From UBA1479 sp048263775 (lineage in GTDB: Bacteria > Pseudomonadota > Alphaproteobacteria > Rhodospirillales > Casp-alpha2): 64,000 nt of DNA. Every line of letters starts with the position of its first letter. The stretch's first letter is position 1. The position numbers and the translations under genes were made by a program. Of the stretch, positions 45,097-54,464 are shown piece by piece. The stretch covers positions 124,001 to 188,000 of the forward strand of contig JBLXDU010000006.1 of NCBI GenBank assembly GCA_048263775.1. The letters are read 5' to 3'. The notes beneath the pieces were generated by a model. The model had not been told where the DNA came from. It did not search any database and saw only the letters and a list, made by a program, of their open reading frames with translations.

Positions 45097-45570
45097 CTAG
45101 TTCATCGCGGTGGCGCCGTCGGTCAGCTTTTTCAGCACGCCGGTCATGGTCTCAATGACCTTGTCCACTGTGTTGCCGTGGCGCTGCGCCAGCCATTTGG
45201 GATCGTTGTAGGCGATCCAGCTGCCCTTGTCGTCCTTCCAGGCCAGAACCTTGAGCGGCAGGTCGATGCCCATGGTCCGCGTCGCCTGCATGAGCGGCGT
45301 GCCGAGTTTGGGATTGCCGAAGATCAGGACTTCCGTCGCCGGCAGGCTGAGGCCCGCCTTTTCGGCGCCGGCCGTGTGATTAATGCGGGCCAGTATGGTG
45401 ATATTCTTGGCCTTCAGCAGCTTTTCCAGACGGTTTAAGGTCTCGCCGGGGGGGTGCTGGCTCGGCTTGACGATCAGGCCCTCGGCGGCCTGGGCAGGGG
45501 TGCTCAGGGGCGGGGCCGATATCAGGGCCAGGGCGGCGACGGCGAAGAAAAACAGACGATGGGTGCGCAT
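45097..45570 (-). CDS. Exported DUF302 family protein
   Basis: A 157-residue protein with signal peptide (residues 1-27, ending AQAAE) and a DUF302 domain: GETLNRLEKLLKAKNITILARI near residues 42-63, then TEVLIFGNPKLGTPLMQA, the family core. DUF302 proteins have no known reaction. ATG 45570 is nine bases after AGGAG; an ATG three codons upstream directly abuts that site. It forms a probable operon with the CopD-like gene. Confidence 0.9.
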   Translation of the reverse strand: MRTHRLFFFAVAALALISAPPLSTPAQAAEGLIVKPSQHPPGETLNRLEKLLKAKNITILARINHTAGAEKAGLSLPATEVLIFGNPKLGTPLMQATRTMGIDLPLKVLAWKDDKGSWIAYNDPKWLAQRHGNTVDKVIETMTGVLKKLTDGATAMN

Positions 45571-45718
45571 CCGGGACATCTCCTGTGGCGGGGGCGAAGA
45601 TTTCAAAGTGTAACGGGTTCCTTGGCGCCGCGTGAACAAAGCTGCGTGATGAGGCGCCTAATTGTTGGCCCCCATGAAATCCTGAGACACGCGTGGTCCG
45701 CCCGTTCGGGAGGACGGA

Positions 45719-47077
45719 CTAGGATGCGTCTGGCAAGGGCAGGCTGCGCGCAATCGGAAACACAAGATGGGCCGACGTCCCTTGGCCGACCTCGCTTTCC
45801 ATTTTCAGCATGCCGCCGTGCAGTTCGATCAGCTTTCGCGACAGGGTCAGGCCCAGGCCCGTGCCTTCGTGCTTGCGGGTCAGGGAGCCGTCGACCTGCC
45901 CGAATTCGGACAGCGCCACGGCCATGTCCTCGGGCGAAATACCGATTCCCGTGTCCGATACGGTCAGTCGTATGGCGCCGTCGTCCTGCTGGCGCGCCAC
46001 GACGGAGACCGCCCCCCCTTGTTCCGTGAACTTGATGGCGTTGGATAGCAGGTTGACCAGCGCCTGTTTGACGCGCAATTCGTCGGCCATTAAGGGCGGC
46101 AGGTCGGTAGGGCAGTCGACCATCAACGAAACCCCGGCCTCAAGCGCGCGTTCGCGCACCAGGCGGTGGCAAGAGTTGAAGATCAGTCCCAGGTCCAGGC
46201 GCTGTTCGTTTAGGCTCATCTGGCCGCGTTCGATGCGGGCCAGGTCCAGAAGGTCGTTGATGAGTTGCAGCAGATGCTTGCCGGCATCGTTGATGTCGCT
46301 GGCGTATTCCTTGTACTGGGGCACGTTCAGGGTGCCGAATGTTTCGTTCACCAGGATGTCGGAAAACCCGATGATGGAATTCAACGGCGTGCGCAGCTCG
46401 TGACTCATATTGGCGAGGAACTCCGTCTTCGCCCGGTTGGCCAGTTCCGCTTCTTCCTTGGCGGTGCGCAGCGCTTGGTCTGACTGCCATTCCCGGGTCA
46501 CGTCACGTGCGAACCCCCGGTAGCCGAGAAAGGTGCCGTCGTCGGAGAATACGGGGGCGCCGCTGATCCTTGCATAACGGAGGTTTCCCTTGCCGTCGAT
46601 CAGACCGTATTCGAAGTCCCGGAACGGCCGCCGTTCCGCCAGATCCGCCCGATGCTGCTCGAAAGCGATGCGCTGCGCAGGCCCCCGGATTACGGCAACG
46701 TCCTCGCGCGTTTGGCCGATCAGATTCGCAGGGGACAGGCCGTAGGTGGTCAACAGCCGGTCGGAGATGAAGGTAAAGCGGTGTTCGGTATCCGTTTCCC
46801 AGAACCAATCGGCGGCGGCGAAGATGAAGCGCCACCAATCGTCATCATTCAACTTGCCGACCAGGGGGCCGGCAAGTTCCGGCGGCGGGGGGCGCAGCGA
46901 TGCGACTTGGCGGGACAGGGCAAGGCCGGCGGCGACGGCGAGGGAGGCGATCAGGGCCGTGGTTAACGGACGCCATATGTCAGCGACCGACGCCGGGAGC
47001 AATTTTGGCGCCCCCAAGGCCTCCCACAAAATAACAAAAAGAAACGTAATAACAAAACAGTATGCGTATTTTTTCAT
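45719..47077 (-). CDS. Membrane sensor histidine kinase with PAS domain
   Basis: A protein of about 452 residues. Two N-terminal helices (about residues 5-20 and 38-56) with a very short loop suggest no large periplasmic sensor. A PAS domain follows (about 80-195, WFWETDTEHRFTFIS), then a HisKA domain with MSHELRTPLNSIIGFS (phospho-His near 224) and a HATPase domain (NLLSNAIKF, DTGIGIS, EGTGLGL). The start at ATG 47077 lacks a clear ribosome-binding site, and the long upstream reading is rejected because its N-terminus has no signal. It has no adjacent response regulator. The kinase core resembles the one at 42563. Confidence 0.9.
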   Translation of the reverse strand: MKKYAYCFVITFLFVILWEALGAPKLLPASVADIWRPLTTALIASLAVAAGLALSRQVASLRPPPPELAGPLVGKLNDDDWWRFIFAAADWFWETDTEHRFTFISDRLLTTYGLSPANLIGQTREDVAVIRGPAQRIAFEQHRADLAERRPFRDFEYGLIDGKGNLRYARISGAPVFSDDGTFLGYRGFARDVTREWQSDQALRTAKEEAELANRAKTEFLANMSHELRTPLNSIIGFSDILVNETFGTLNVPQYKEYASDINDAGKHLLQLINDLLDLARIERGQMSLNEQRLDLGLIFNSCHRLVRERALEAGVSLMVDCPTDLPPLMADELRVKQALVNLLSNAIKFTEQGGAVSVVARQQDDGAIRLTVSDTGIGISPEDMAVALSEFGQVDGSLTRKHEGTGLGLTLSRKLIELHGGMLKMESEVGQGTSAHLVFPIARSLPLPDAS

Positions 47078-47214
47078 GTAAATTATAACGGAGTATGCGG
47101 GCCCGTCATCGGCATGCAAACTGATCGACAAGGTCCGCCGGACTCCGGGATTCTCCCGCCGTTTCGCCCTTTTTCGGAGTATAACGTGAAGATCGTGAAT
47201 TATCGGAGCATGAA

Positions 47215-48816
47215 ATGACGGTGGAAAACTCGGCCTGGTTGCCGGCGGCATTGCTCCGGGTCGGCCAGATGGCGCAGGCCGATGCCGCGGCCATCGCGGG
47301 CGGTATCCCCGGCATCGACCTGATGGAAACGGCGGGGGGCGCCGTCGCCGGACGGGCCCAGGCCCTGTTTCACGGCCGTCCCGTGGCTGTTTTGTGCGGC
47401 CCCGGCAACAACGGCGGTGACGGTTTCGTCGCGGCGCGACTTCTGAAGGAACTGGGCGCCGAGGTGCGACTTTACCTGCTGGGGGCACGGGAAAGATTGC
47501 GGGGCGATGCGGCCTTGGCGGCGGACCGCTGGGCCGGTGCGGTGGCAGAATTGACGGCAGACTTCGATCCGGCGGGCGCAGGGGTCATCGATGCCCTGTT
47601 CGGGGCCGGCCTTGCGCGCCCGCTAGACGGCGTCGCGGCGGCCGTGACGGAAACCCTCAATGCCGCATCGGCGGATGTATTGGCCGATGCGGCATTGAGG
47701 GTTTCCGTCAATGCCGCATCGGCGGATGTATTGGCCGTGGACATCCCGTCGGGCGTCATGGGCGACACAGGTGCCGTCGCCGGACTGGCCGTAAACGCCT
47801 TGGAAACGGTGACCTTTTGCCGCTGCAAACCAGGCCATTTCCTGCGTCCCGGCCGGGATTTCTGCGGCACGGTGCGGGTCAGCGACATCGGTATTTCCGA
47901 TGCCGTGGTTGCGGCCCAGGCCCCCGATACCTGGGCCAACAGCGCCGACATCTGGTGGCCCGCCTTTCCTCATCCGGGGCCCGACGACCACAAGTACACG
48001 CGCGGCCATGTCGTGATCTGGGGGGCAGGCGCCATGCCGGGCGCACCGCGTCTGGCCGCCGACGGGGCCCGGCGGGCCGGGGCGGGGATCGTTTCCATCG
48101 CCTGCCGGCCCGAGGACACGGGGATATTCCGTGCCGGAGCACCCGGCGTGCTGGTTCGCCCCATGAACGACGCGGCCGTGTATGAAACCTATGTCCAGGA
48201 CGGCAACAAGACCCTGGTCGTCGGCCCCGGCAACGGGCCGGGCCCGGATACCCGCATGCGGGCCCTGGCGGCGCTGGCCACGGGCAAGCCCGTGGTACTG
48301 GACGCCGACGGCATTTCCGCCTTCGCGGACGATCCCGATGCCTTGATGTCGGCTTTGCACGGCAACTGCGTAATTACCCCCCATGGCGGTGAATTCGCCC
48401 GTGTTTTTCCAAACGACGGCGACCGGTTGAGCCGCGCGCGACAAGCAGCCAAGAAATCGGGTGCGGTGGTCTTGCTGAAGGGCTTTGACACGGTCATCGC
48501 GGCCCCAGACGGTCGAGCGGTGATCAACGCCAACGGCTCACCCCATTTGGCCACCGCGGGTACCGGTGACGTGCTGGCGGGCATCACGGCGGGGCTCCTG
48601 GCCCAGGGCATGGCGCCGTTCCCGGCCGCCTGCGCCGCGGTCTGGCTGCATGCGGCGGCGGCGCAATGCATCGGCCACGGCCTGATCGCCGAGGATATTC
48701 CCGGCCTGCTGCCGGGCATTGTCGGCGCCCTTCCCGGGGCTGTGACGGGGGGCGTGCCCGGGCAAATTTTCACCCATTTGCCCCTTGAACCGACCGGTAA
48801 AAGCGAACAGGTTTAA
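47215..48816 (+). CDS. nnr: Bifunctional NAD(P)H-hydrate repair enzyme Nnr
   Basis: A 533-residue enzyme. The N-terminal YjeF_N domain (residues 1-230) epimerises NAD(P)HX; GPGNNGGDGFVAARLL near 62-77 is its signature. The C-terminal domain (250-520) is the ADP-dependent dehydratase, with VVGPGNGPG near 337, TPHGGEF near 392 and the NGSPHLATAGTGDVLAGI block near 440-457. The N-domain contains a 17-residue insert just before VDIPSG, produced by a duplicated and inverted DNA segment at 47645-47737; without it the sequence has normal length. The insert is in frame, so the protein may still be active. Confidence 0.95.
   Translation: MTVENSAWLPAALLRVGQMAQADAAAIAGGIPGIDLMETAGGAVAGRAQALFHGRPVAVLCGPGNNGGDGFVAARLLKELGAEVRLYLLGARERLRGDAALAADRWAGAVAELTADFDPAGAGVIDALFGAGLARPLDGVAAAVTETLNAASADVLADAALRVSVNAASADVLAVDIPSGVMGDTGAVAGLAVNALETVTFCRCKPGHFLRPGRDFCGTVRVSDIGISDAVVAAQAPDTWANSADIWWPAFPHPGPDDHKYTRGHVVIWGAGAMPGAPRLAADGARRAGAGIVSIACRPEDTGIFRAGAPGVLVRPMNDAAVYETYVQDGNKTLVVGPGNGPGPDTRMRALAALATGKPVVLDADGISAFADDPDALMSALHGNCVITPHGGEFARVFPNDGDRLSRARQAAKKSGAVVLLKGFDTVIAAPDGRAVINANGSPHLATAGTGDVLAGITAGLLAQGMAPFPAACAAVWLHAAAAQCIGHGLIAEDIPGLLPGIVGALPGAVTGGVPGQIFTHLPLEPTGKSEQV
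47645..47737. repeat. Perfect 28-bp inverted repeat plus 30-bp direct repeat inside nnr
   Basis: Positions 47645-47672 and 47683-47710 are exact reverse complements around a ten-base loop. Positions 47657-47686 and 47708-47737 are exact direct repeats 51 bases apart. The arrangement equals a 51-base in-frame insertion made by copying a hairpin arm. The repeated peptide is NAASADVLA, and the inverted copy reads DAALRVSV. Confidence 0.95.
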
Positions 48817-48848
48817 CGGGATGTCCGCGTACCTTTGAAAGGGCTTTG

Positions 48849-50276
48849 ATGACCGAACATAAACCGAGCAGTTTCCTCGACCGAACCTTGGCCAACCTGC
48901 GCCGGGGTTGGCAATCCATCGCCGGATCGTCATACGACGAGGATGCCGCAAGCACGCGCCCCAACCTGCCGGATGAGGACGCCGGGCGTATCCTTGAACA
49001 GATGCAGGAGTGCCTGGACAACAAGGGTGGTGAGGTTTCGGCGCGGACCAAGGCGGCGGCCCTAGGCCGGGTCTATCTGGCCCTGGACAAGGGCGGGCGC
49101 GAGAAATTCCTGCGCCTGATGGCCGGCAATTTCGGCACCGACGCCAAGGCTGTCGAGACGGCCATCGGCAAGTTCCAAGCGGCGGATACCGACGCCGCGC
49201 GCCTGGATGCGCAGCTTGCGATCAAGAACAGCCTGCAAGCCCCCTGGCGCCGGCTGCTGACCCAGTTCAACGCGCTGCCCGATGGGGTCAAGTTCTTGGT
49301 TGATCTGCGTGCGGAACTGCTGCCGCTTGCCAAGTCTGACGTGGGCCTGAAGGCCATGGAACACGACCTGCGGGACCTGCTGGCCAGTTGGTTCGACGTT
49401 GATTTCCTGGAATTGCGGCGGATCGCGTGGGATTCCTCGTCGGCGTCGTTGTTGGAAAAGCTTATCGCCTACGAGGCCGTGCATGCCATCAAGGGCTGGG
49501 AAGACCTCAAGAACCGGCTTGATTCCGACCGCCGCTGCTACGCCTTCTTCCATCCGCGCATGCCCGATGAGCCCCTGATCTTCGTCGAGGTCGCCCTGGT
49601 CAACGGCATGGCGGCCAATGTGCAGGCGCTACTCGATACTAACGCCCCGGCGACCGATCCGGTCGCCGCCGACACGGCGATCTTCTATTCCATCTCCAAT
49701 GCGCAGAAGGGGCTTGCAGGCATCAGCTTCGGCAACTTCCTGATCAAGCGGGTGGCGCAGCAATTGTCCCAGGAGTTCCCGAATCTCAAGACCTTCGCGA
49801 CCCTGTCGCCGATTCCGGGTTTCCGCAACTGGCTCAACGAACTCCTGGCCGAGGGTGAGCCCAAGCTGTTCTCGGCCGAGGAGCGCAAGGCGTTGAACGC
49901 GGCCACGGGCCGCAAGGGCGGGGCCAAGGGATCGTTGATTTCGGTCCTCGACACTCCCGCTTGGATCAAGGACGACGTCATGACCGCCGCCCTGCAAGGA
50001 CCGCTGACGCGCCTGGCGGCGCGCTACCTGGCCAAGGAAAAGGGCCGGGGAGGGCGTGCGCGCGACCCGGTGGCGCATTTCCACCTGTCGAATGGGGCGC
50101 GGCTCGAACGCCTCAATTGGCTGGGTGATACCTCGGACAAGGGTTTGGCCCAATCGGCGGGGCTGATGGTCAACTACCTCTATGACCTGGGCCGTATCGA
50201 AGGGAACCACGAGGCCTATACCTCGGCCGGCAGCGTCGATATGTCCTCGGGCGTGAAGGCGCACCTGCGGGGGTGA
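48849..50276 (+). CDS. Malonyl-CoA decarboxylase
   Basis: A 475-residue enzyme that converts malonyl-CoA to acetyl-CoA and carbon dioxide. The N-terminal half is the helical oligomerisation domain and the C-terminal half the catalytic domain. FATLSPIPGFRNWL near residue 318 and DPVAHFHLSNGARLERLNWL near 400-420, with the likely catalytic histidine, are conserved in the family. It has no malonate transporter or malonyl-CoA synthetase neighbour here. The start is ATG 48849. Confidence 0.95.
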   Translation: MTEHKPSSFLDRTLANLRRGWQSIAGSSYDEDAASTRPNLPDEDAGRILEQMQECLDNKGGEVSARTKAAALGRVYLALDKGGREKFLRLMAGNFGTDAKAVETAIGKFQAADTDAARLDAQLAIKNSLQAPWRRLLTQFNALPDGVKFLVDLRAELLPLAKSDVGLKAMEHDLRDLLASWFDVDFLELRRIAWDSSSASLLEKLIAYEAVHAIKGWEDLKNRLDSDRRCYAFFHPRMPDEPLIFVEVALVNGMAANVQALLDTNAPATDPVAADTAIFYSISNAQKGLAGISFGNFLIKRVAQQLSQEFPNLKTFATLSPIPGFRNWLNELLAEGEPKLFSAEERKALNAATGRKGGAKGSLISVLDTPAWIKDDVMTAALQGPLTRLAARYLAKEKGRGGRARDPVAHFHLSNGARLERLNWLGDTSDKGLAQSAGLMVNYLYDLGRIEGNHEAYTSAGSVDMSSGVKAHLRG

Positions 50277-50375
50277 GCCCGCAGCGCGCCGGTGCGGGGC
50301 CGATTTCCCGGTTGTAATCGTTGTCAGAATGGATAAAGTCGCGCCGCTCGCTGGTCGGGCATCCCGGCGGCGTTG

Positions 50376-50461
50376 GCGGGCGTGGCGGAATTGGTAGACG
50401 CGTCAGGTTTAGGTCCTGGTGGCCTTTGGTCGTGGGGGTTCAAGTCCCTCCGCCCGCACCA
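50376..50461 (+). tRNA. tRNA-Leu (anticodon TAG)
   Basis: An 86-base class II tRNA with encoded CCA. The acceptor arms GCGGGCG and CGCCCGC are perfectly paired, the anticodon stem CAGG/CCTG encloses TTTAGGT (anticodon TAG), and a long variable arm (GGTGGCCTTTGGTCGT) precedes the T arm GGGGGTTCAAGTCCCTC. Confidence 0.97.
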
Positions 50462-50648
50462 TCCTCCAAAATGGCGAGGTTGCGCCTTCGGTTTCGGAGG
50501 CGGGATTATTCCGATCAGCCGTTTATCGTTGCCGGGTCCGGGGTGGCGGCCTATATATCCGCCCGGGAGTTGAGGGCTTAATCCTAGTGTGTTTTACAGG
50601 CGGCGCCGATTTAGGTGCTTCGCCGCAGATTTCCGAAACGGGAGTTCC

Positions 50649-52145
50649 ATGCAAGTCGTCGAGACAAAATCCGAAGGCCTGAGCCGCGAGATGAAAGTCA
50701 CCGTGGCCGCCAAGGACATTGAAGAGAAAATCAACCTGCGTCTTCAGGAAGTCGCACAATCCGCCTCGCTGCCCGGTTTCCGACCCGGCAAGGTGCCCGT
50801 GGGCCTGCTGCGCAAGCGCTTCGGACCGTCGATCCTGGGCGAGATCCTGGATCAGGCGGTGAACGATTCCTCGGCCCAGGCGCTGGCCGAGAAGGGCATC
50901 CGTGCCGCGACCCAGCCGCAGGTCGAGATCACTTCCTTCGACGAGGGCAAGGATCTGGAATACACGCTGGCCGTGGACATCCTGCCCGAAATCACGCCGA
51001 TGGACTTTTCCAAGCTGAAGCTTGAGAAGCTGGTCCTGAAGCCGGATGAGAAGCAGATCGAGGAAACCCTCGAGAATCTGGCCAACGCCCATAAAACGTC
51101 CGAGCCGATCTCCGCCAAGCGCAAGACCAAGTCTGGTGACGTCTGCGTCATCGACTTCGTCGGCAAGCTGGACGGCGTCGAGTTCGCCGGCGGCAAGGCC
51201 GATGGCTATCACCTGGAATTGGGCTCCGGCTCGTTCATTCCGGGCTTCGAGGAACAGTTGATCGGCGTCGATGTCGGCGCCGACGTCGAGGTCAAGGTCA
51301 ACTTCCCCGCCGAATACGCGGCCAAGGACCTGGCCGGCAAGGAAGCCGTGTTCGACGTCAAGGTCCACGAAATCCGCGAAGCCACGCCGGCACCGATCGA
51401 CGATGAACTGGCCAAGAAGGCCGGTCTGGAAAGCCTGGACGCCCTGAAGGAACGCATCGTCGAGGGCCAGCGCCGCGAGTTCGATCAGATGGCGCGCATG
51501 CAGGTCAAGCGCGTGCTGTTGGATCAGCTGGCCGACAGCCATGATTTCGAGATGCCGCCCAAGATGGTGGAGATGGAATTCGACAACATCTGGGCCCAGT
51601 TCGAGGAACAGCGTAAGCAGGAACACGATCATGAGCACGGCCACGATCATGATCATGACCATGATCACGACCATGCCCACGATCACGATGACAAGTCGGA
51701 CGAAGAGCACAAGGCCGAATTCCGCGACATCGCCGAACGGCGGGTCAAGCTGGGCCTGTTGCTGTCCGAAGTCGGCCGCGCCAACGCCATCCAGGTGTCG
51801 CCGGAAGACGTCAACCGCGCCATGATGCAGGAGGCCCAGAAATACCCGGGTCAGGAGCAGCAGGTGCTGGAATTCTTCCGCTCCAATCCCCAGGCGCAGG
51901 AGCAGATCAAGGCTCCGGTGTTTGAGGAAAAGGTCATCGATTACATCATCGAACTGGCCCAGGTGACGGAAAAGCCGGCGTCCTTCGAAGACCTGATCAA
52001 GGTTCTTGAGGCCGAGGACGAGGCCAAGGAAGCCAAGAAGCCTGCCGCCAAGAAGAAGGCAGCGGCCAAGGACGACGCGGCGGACGACAAGAAACCGGCC
52101 AAGAAGAAGGCCGCGGCAAAGAAGCCGGCGGCGAAAAAGGAGTAG
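50649..52145 (+). CDS. tig: Trigger factor with His/Asp-rich insert
   Basis: A 498-residue ribosome-associated chaperone and peptidyl-prolyl isomerase. The ribosome-binding signature is in the N-terminal domain (GFRPGKVP near residues 38-45), the FKBP-type PPIase domain spans about 155-245, and the rest is the helical chaperone domain. Near residues 318-345 there is an insert made almost entirely of His and Asp/Glu (HDHEHGHDHDHD-type), a likely metal-binding run, and the C-terminus (about 457-498) is a Lys/Ala-rich tail. GGGAG lies six bases before ATG 50649. It is the first gene of the tig-clpP-clpX-lon block. Confidence 0.96.
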   Translation: MQVVETKSEGLSREMKVTVAAKDIEEKINLRLQEVAQSASLPGFRPGKVPVGLLRKRFGPSILGEILDQAVNDSSAQALAEKGIRAATQPQVEITSFDEGKDLEYTLAVDILPEITPMDFSKLKLEKLVLKPDEKQIEETLENLANAHKTSEPISAKRKTKSGDVCVIDFVGKLDGVEFAGGKADGYHLELGSGSFIPGFEEQLIGVDVGADVEVKVNFPAEYAAKDLAGKEAVFDVKVHEIREATPAPIDDELAKKAGLESLDALKERIVEGQRREFDQMARMQVKRVLLDQLADSHDFEMPPKMVEMEFDNIWAQFEEQRKQEHDHEHGHDHDHDHDHDHAHDHDDKSDEEHKAEFRDIAERRVKLGLLLSEVGRANAIQVSPEDVNRAMMQEAQKYPGQEQQVLEFFRSNPQAQEQIKAPVFEEKVIDYIIELAQVTEKPASFEDLIKVLEAEDEAKEAKKPAAKKKAAAKDDAADDKKPAKKKAAAKKPAAKKE

Positions 52146-52236
52146 CGGCGGCGGGACCGGGGCGCTATCAGAGCATAGGCGGCCCGCCATCCCCGGACCC
52201 GTCATCCCGAGCAGCACGTATCATAAGGACCGCGGC

Positions 52237-52887
52237 ATGACCGATCCCCACGACATCTACATGAATACCCTGGTGCCCATGGTCGTTGAGACCACCAACC
52301 GGGGTGAGCGCGCCTACGACATCTATTCGCGGCTGTTGAAGGAACGCATCATCTTCCTGACCGGTGGGGTCGAGGATCATGTTTCGAGCCTGGTTTGCGC
52401 GCAGTTGCTGTTCCTGGAATCTGAAAATCCGTCCAAGGACATCTCGTTCTACATCAACTCGCCGGGTGGCGTCGTGACCTCCGGCCTCGCGATCTACGAT
52501 ACGATTCGCTACATCAAGCCGGATGTGTCGACGGTCTGCATCGGTCAGGCGGCCTCCATGGGCTCGCTTCTGCTGGCCGCCGGCGCGCCCGGAAAGCGCT
52601 ACTCGCTACCCAATTCGCGGATCATGGTTCACCAGCCGTCGGGCGGTTTCCAGGGCCAGGCATCGGACATTGAAATCCATGCCCGCGAGATCATCGCGCT
52701 GCGCCAGCGGCTCAATGAAATCTATGTCGAACACACCGGCCAATCGATGGAAACCATTGAAAACGCGATGGAGCGTGACAAATTCATGACTCCAGAGGAA
52801 GCCAAGGCGTTCGGCCTGATCGACGAAGTGGTCGCCAACCGGCCGGCCACCGGCGACGACGACGGCGGCAAGTCCGGCAAGGGTTGA
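52237..52887 (+). CDS. clpP: ATP-dependent Clp protease proteolytic subunit
   Basis: A 216-residue serine protease subunit. The catalytic Ser107 (GQAASMGS) and His132 (MVHQPSGG) are visible, with the Asp expected near residue 181. AAGGA lies nine bases before ATG 52237. The mature form may begin after a short propeptide, near MNTLVPMVVE. It partners ClpX, encoded 185 bases downstream. Confidence 0.97.
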   Translation: MTDPHDIYMNTLVPMVVETTNRGERAYDIYSRLLKERIIFLTGGVEDHVSSLVCAQLLFLESENPSKDISFYINSPGGVVTSGLAIYDTIRYIKPDVSTVCIGQAASMGSLLLAAGAPGKRYSLPNSRIMVHQPSGGFQGQASDIEIHAREIIALRQRLNEIYVEHTGQSMETIENAMERDKFMTPEEAKAFGLIDEVVANRPATGDDDGGKSGKG

Positions 52888-53072
52888 GCCGCGGCATCCG
52901 TCTAAACAGCTGTCCCCAGGTCTTGGGTGGCGGCGCAAATACTACGGGACGTCTCTCCGCCGCTACGTCTTTTGGCATAGCTCCATGGGCGTGATTGTGA
53001 TTGAGTGTTGCACAAGGGTCCGGCTAACATGGTCTTGATCCGGGAGGCGGCGCGGGACCAACAGGATAAACA

Positions 53073-54338
53073 ATGACGAAAACCACCGGCAGCGACTCCA
53101 AGAACACCCTTTATTGCTCGTTCTGCGGCAAAAGCCAGCACGAGGTGCGCAAGCTGATCGCGGGGCCGACCGTGTTCATCTGCGACGAATGTGTCGAACT
53201 GTGCATGGACATCATCCGCGAAGAGCACAAGACGAACCTCGTGAAGTCGGGCGACGGCGTGCCGACGCCGATGGACATCTGCTCCGTCCTTGATGACTAC
53301 GTGATCGGTCAGAACAACGCCAAGCGCGTGCTGTCGGTCGCCGTGCATAACCACTACAAGCGCCTGAACCACGGCGCCAAGAACAACGACGTCGAGCTGG
53401 CCAAGTCCAACATCCTGCTGGTCGGTCCGACCGGTTGCGGCAAGACCTTGTTGGCGCAGACCCTGGCGCGCATCCTGGATGTGCCCTTCACCATGGCCGA
53501 TGCGACGACCCTGACCGAAGCCGGCTATGTCGGTGAAGACGTCGAAAATATCATTCTCAAGCTGCTGCAGTCCGCCGACTACAATGTCGAGCGCGCGCAG
53601 CGCGGCATCGTCTACATCGACGAAGTCGATAAAATCAGCCGCAAATCCGACAATCCGTCGATCACCCGCGACGTGTCGGGCGAAGGCGTGCAGCAGGCGT
53701 TGCTGAAGATCATGGAAGGCACGGTCGCCAGCGTGCCGCCCCAGGGCGGGCGCAAGCACCCGCAGCAGGAGTTCCTGCAGGTCGACACCACCAACATCCT
53801 GTTCATTTGCGGCGGTGCCTTTGCCGGCTTGGACAAGATCATTTCCGCCCGCGGCAAGGGCTCCAGCATCGGTTTCGGCGCCGACGTGCGTGCGCCCGAG
53901 GAACGCCAGACCGGTGAAATCCTGCGCGAGGTGGAGCCGGAAGACCTGTTGAAGTTCGGTCTGATCCCTGAGTTTGTCGGCCGCCTGCCTGTGGTCGCGA
54001 CGCTGGAAGACCTGGACGAAGACGCGCTGGTGGAAATCCTGACCAAGCCGAAGAACGCCCTGGTGAAGCAGTACCAGCGCCTGTTCGAGATGGAAGACAC
54101 CAAGCTGACGTTCTCCGAAGCCGCCCTTCGTTCCATCGCCGTCAAGGCCGTCGAGCGCAAGACCGGCGCCCGGGGCTTGCGCTCGATCATGGAAAACATT
54201 CTCCTCGACACCATGTTCGACCTTCCCGGCATGGAAGGTGTGGAAGAGGTCGTCATCAATGGAGAGGTGGTGGAAGAAAGTGCCAATCCGCTGTTTATCT
54301 ATGGCGAAAAGGCCGAAGAAGTGGAAACAAGCGCGTAA
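53073..54338 (+). CDS. clpX: ATP-dependent Clp protease ATP-binding subunit ClpX
   Basis: A 421-residue AAA+ unfoldase. The N-terminal zinc domain has Cys15, Cys18, Cys37 and Cys40. Walker A is GPTGCGKT near residue 117, Walker B is VYIDEVDKI near 180, and the substrate pore loop and sensor regions follow. It feeds unfolded substrates to ClpP. It is separated from clpP by 185 bases that may hold a promoter. Confidence 0.98.
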   Translation: MTKTTGSDSKNTLYCSFCGKSQHEVRKLIAGPTVFICDECVELCMDIIREEHKTNLVKSGDGVPTPMDICSVLDDYVIGQNNAKRVLSVAVHNHYKRLNHGAKNNDVELAKSNILLVGPTGCGKTLLAQTLARILDVPFTMADATTLTEAGYVGEDVENIILKLLQSADYNVERAQRGIVYIDEVDKISRKSDNPSITRDVSGEGVQQALLKIMEGTVASVPPQGGRKHPQQEFLQVDTTNILFICGGAFAGLDKIISARGKGSSIGFGADVRAPEERQTGEILREVEPEDLLKFGLIPEFVGRLPVVATLEDLDEDALVEILTKPKNALVKQYQRLFEMEDTKLTFSEAALRSIAVKAVERKTGARGLRSIMENILLDTMFDLPGMEGVEEVVINGEVVEESANPLFIYGEKAEEVETSA

Positions 54339-54464
54339 TTTGCGTCTTTCCACGGTTATCCACGGTCTGGGCTTGCGCCGCAGCGTTCCATCCCCCACCT
54401 TTGTTGTGAAGCAATTCCAACCCGCCGTCGTCCTTGTGGCGCGGTCTTCCCGTGTTGAGGCCAG

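Noticed and set aside
51620..51700. Short periodic GATCATG/GACCATG repeats, considered as a CRISPR-like or regulatory repeat
   Set aside because: They are codon repeats for the His/Asp run in trigger factor. There are no spacers and the frame is maintained.
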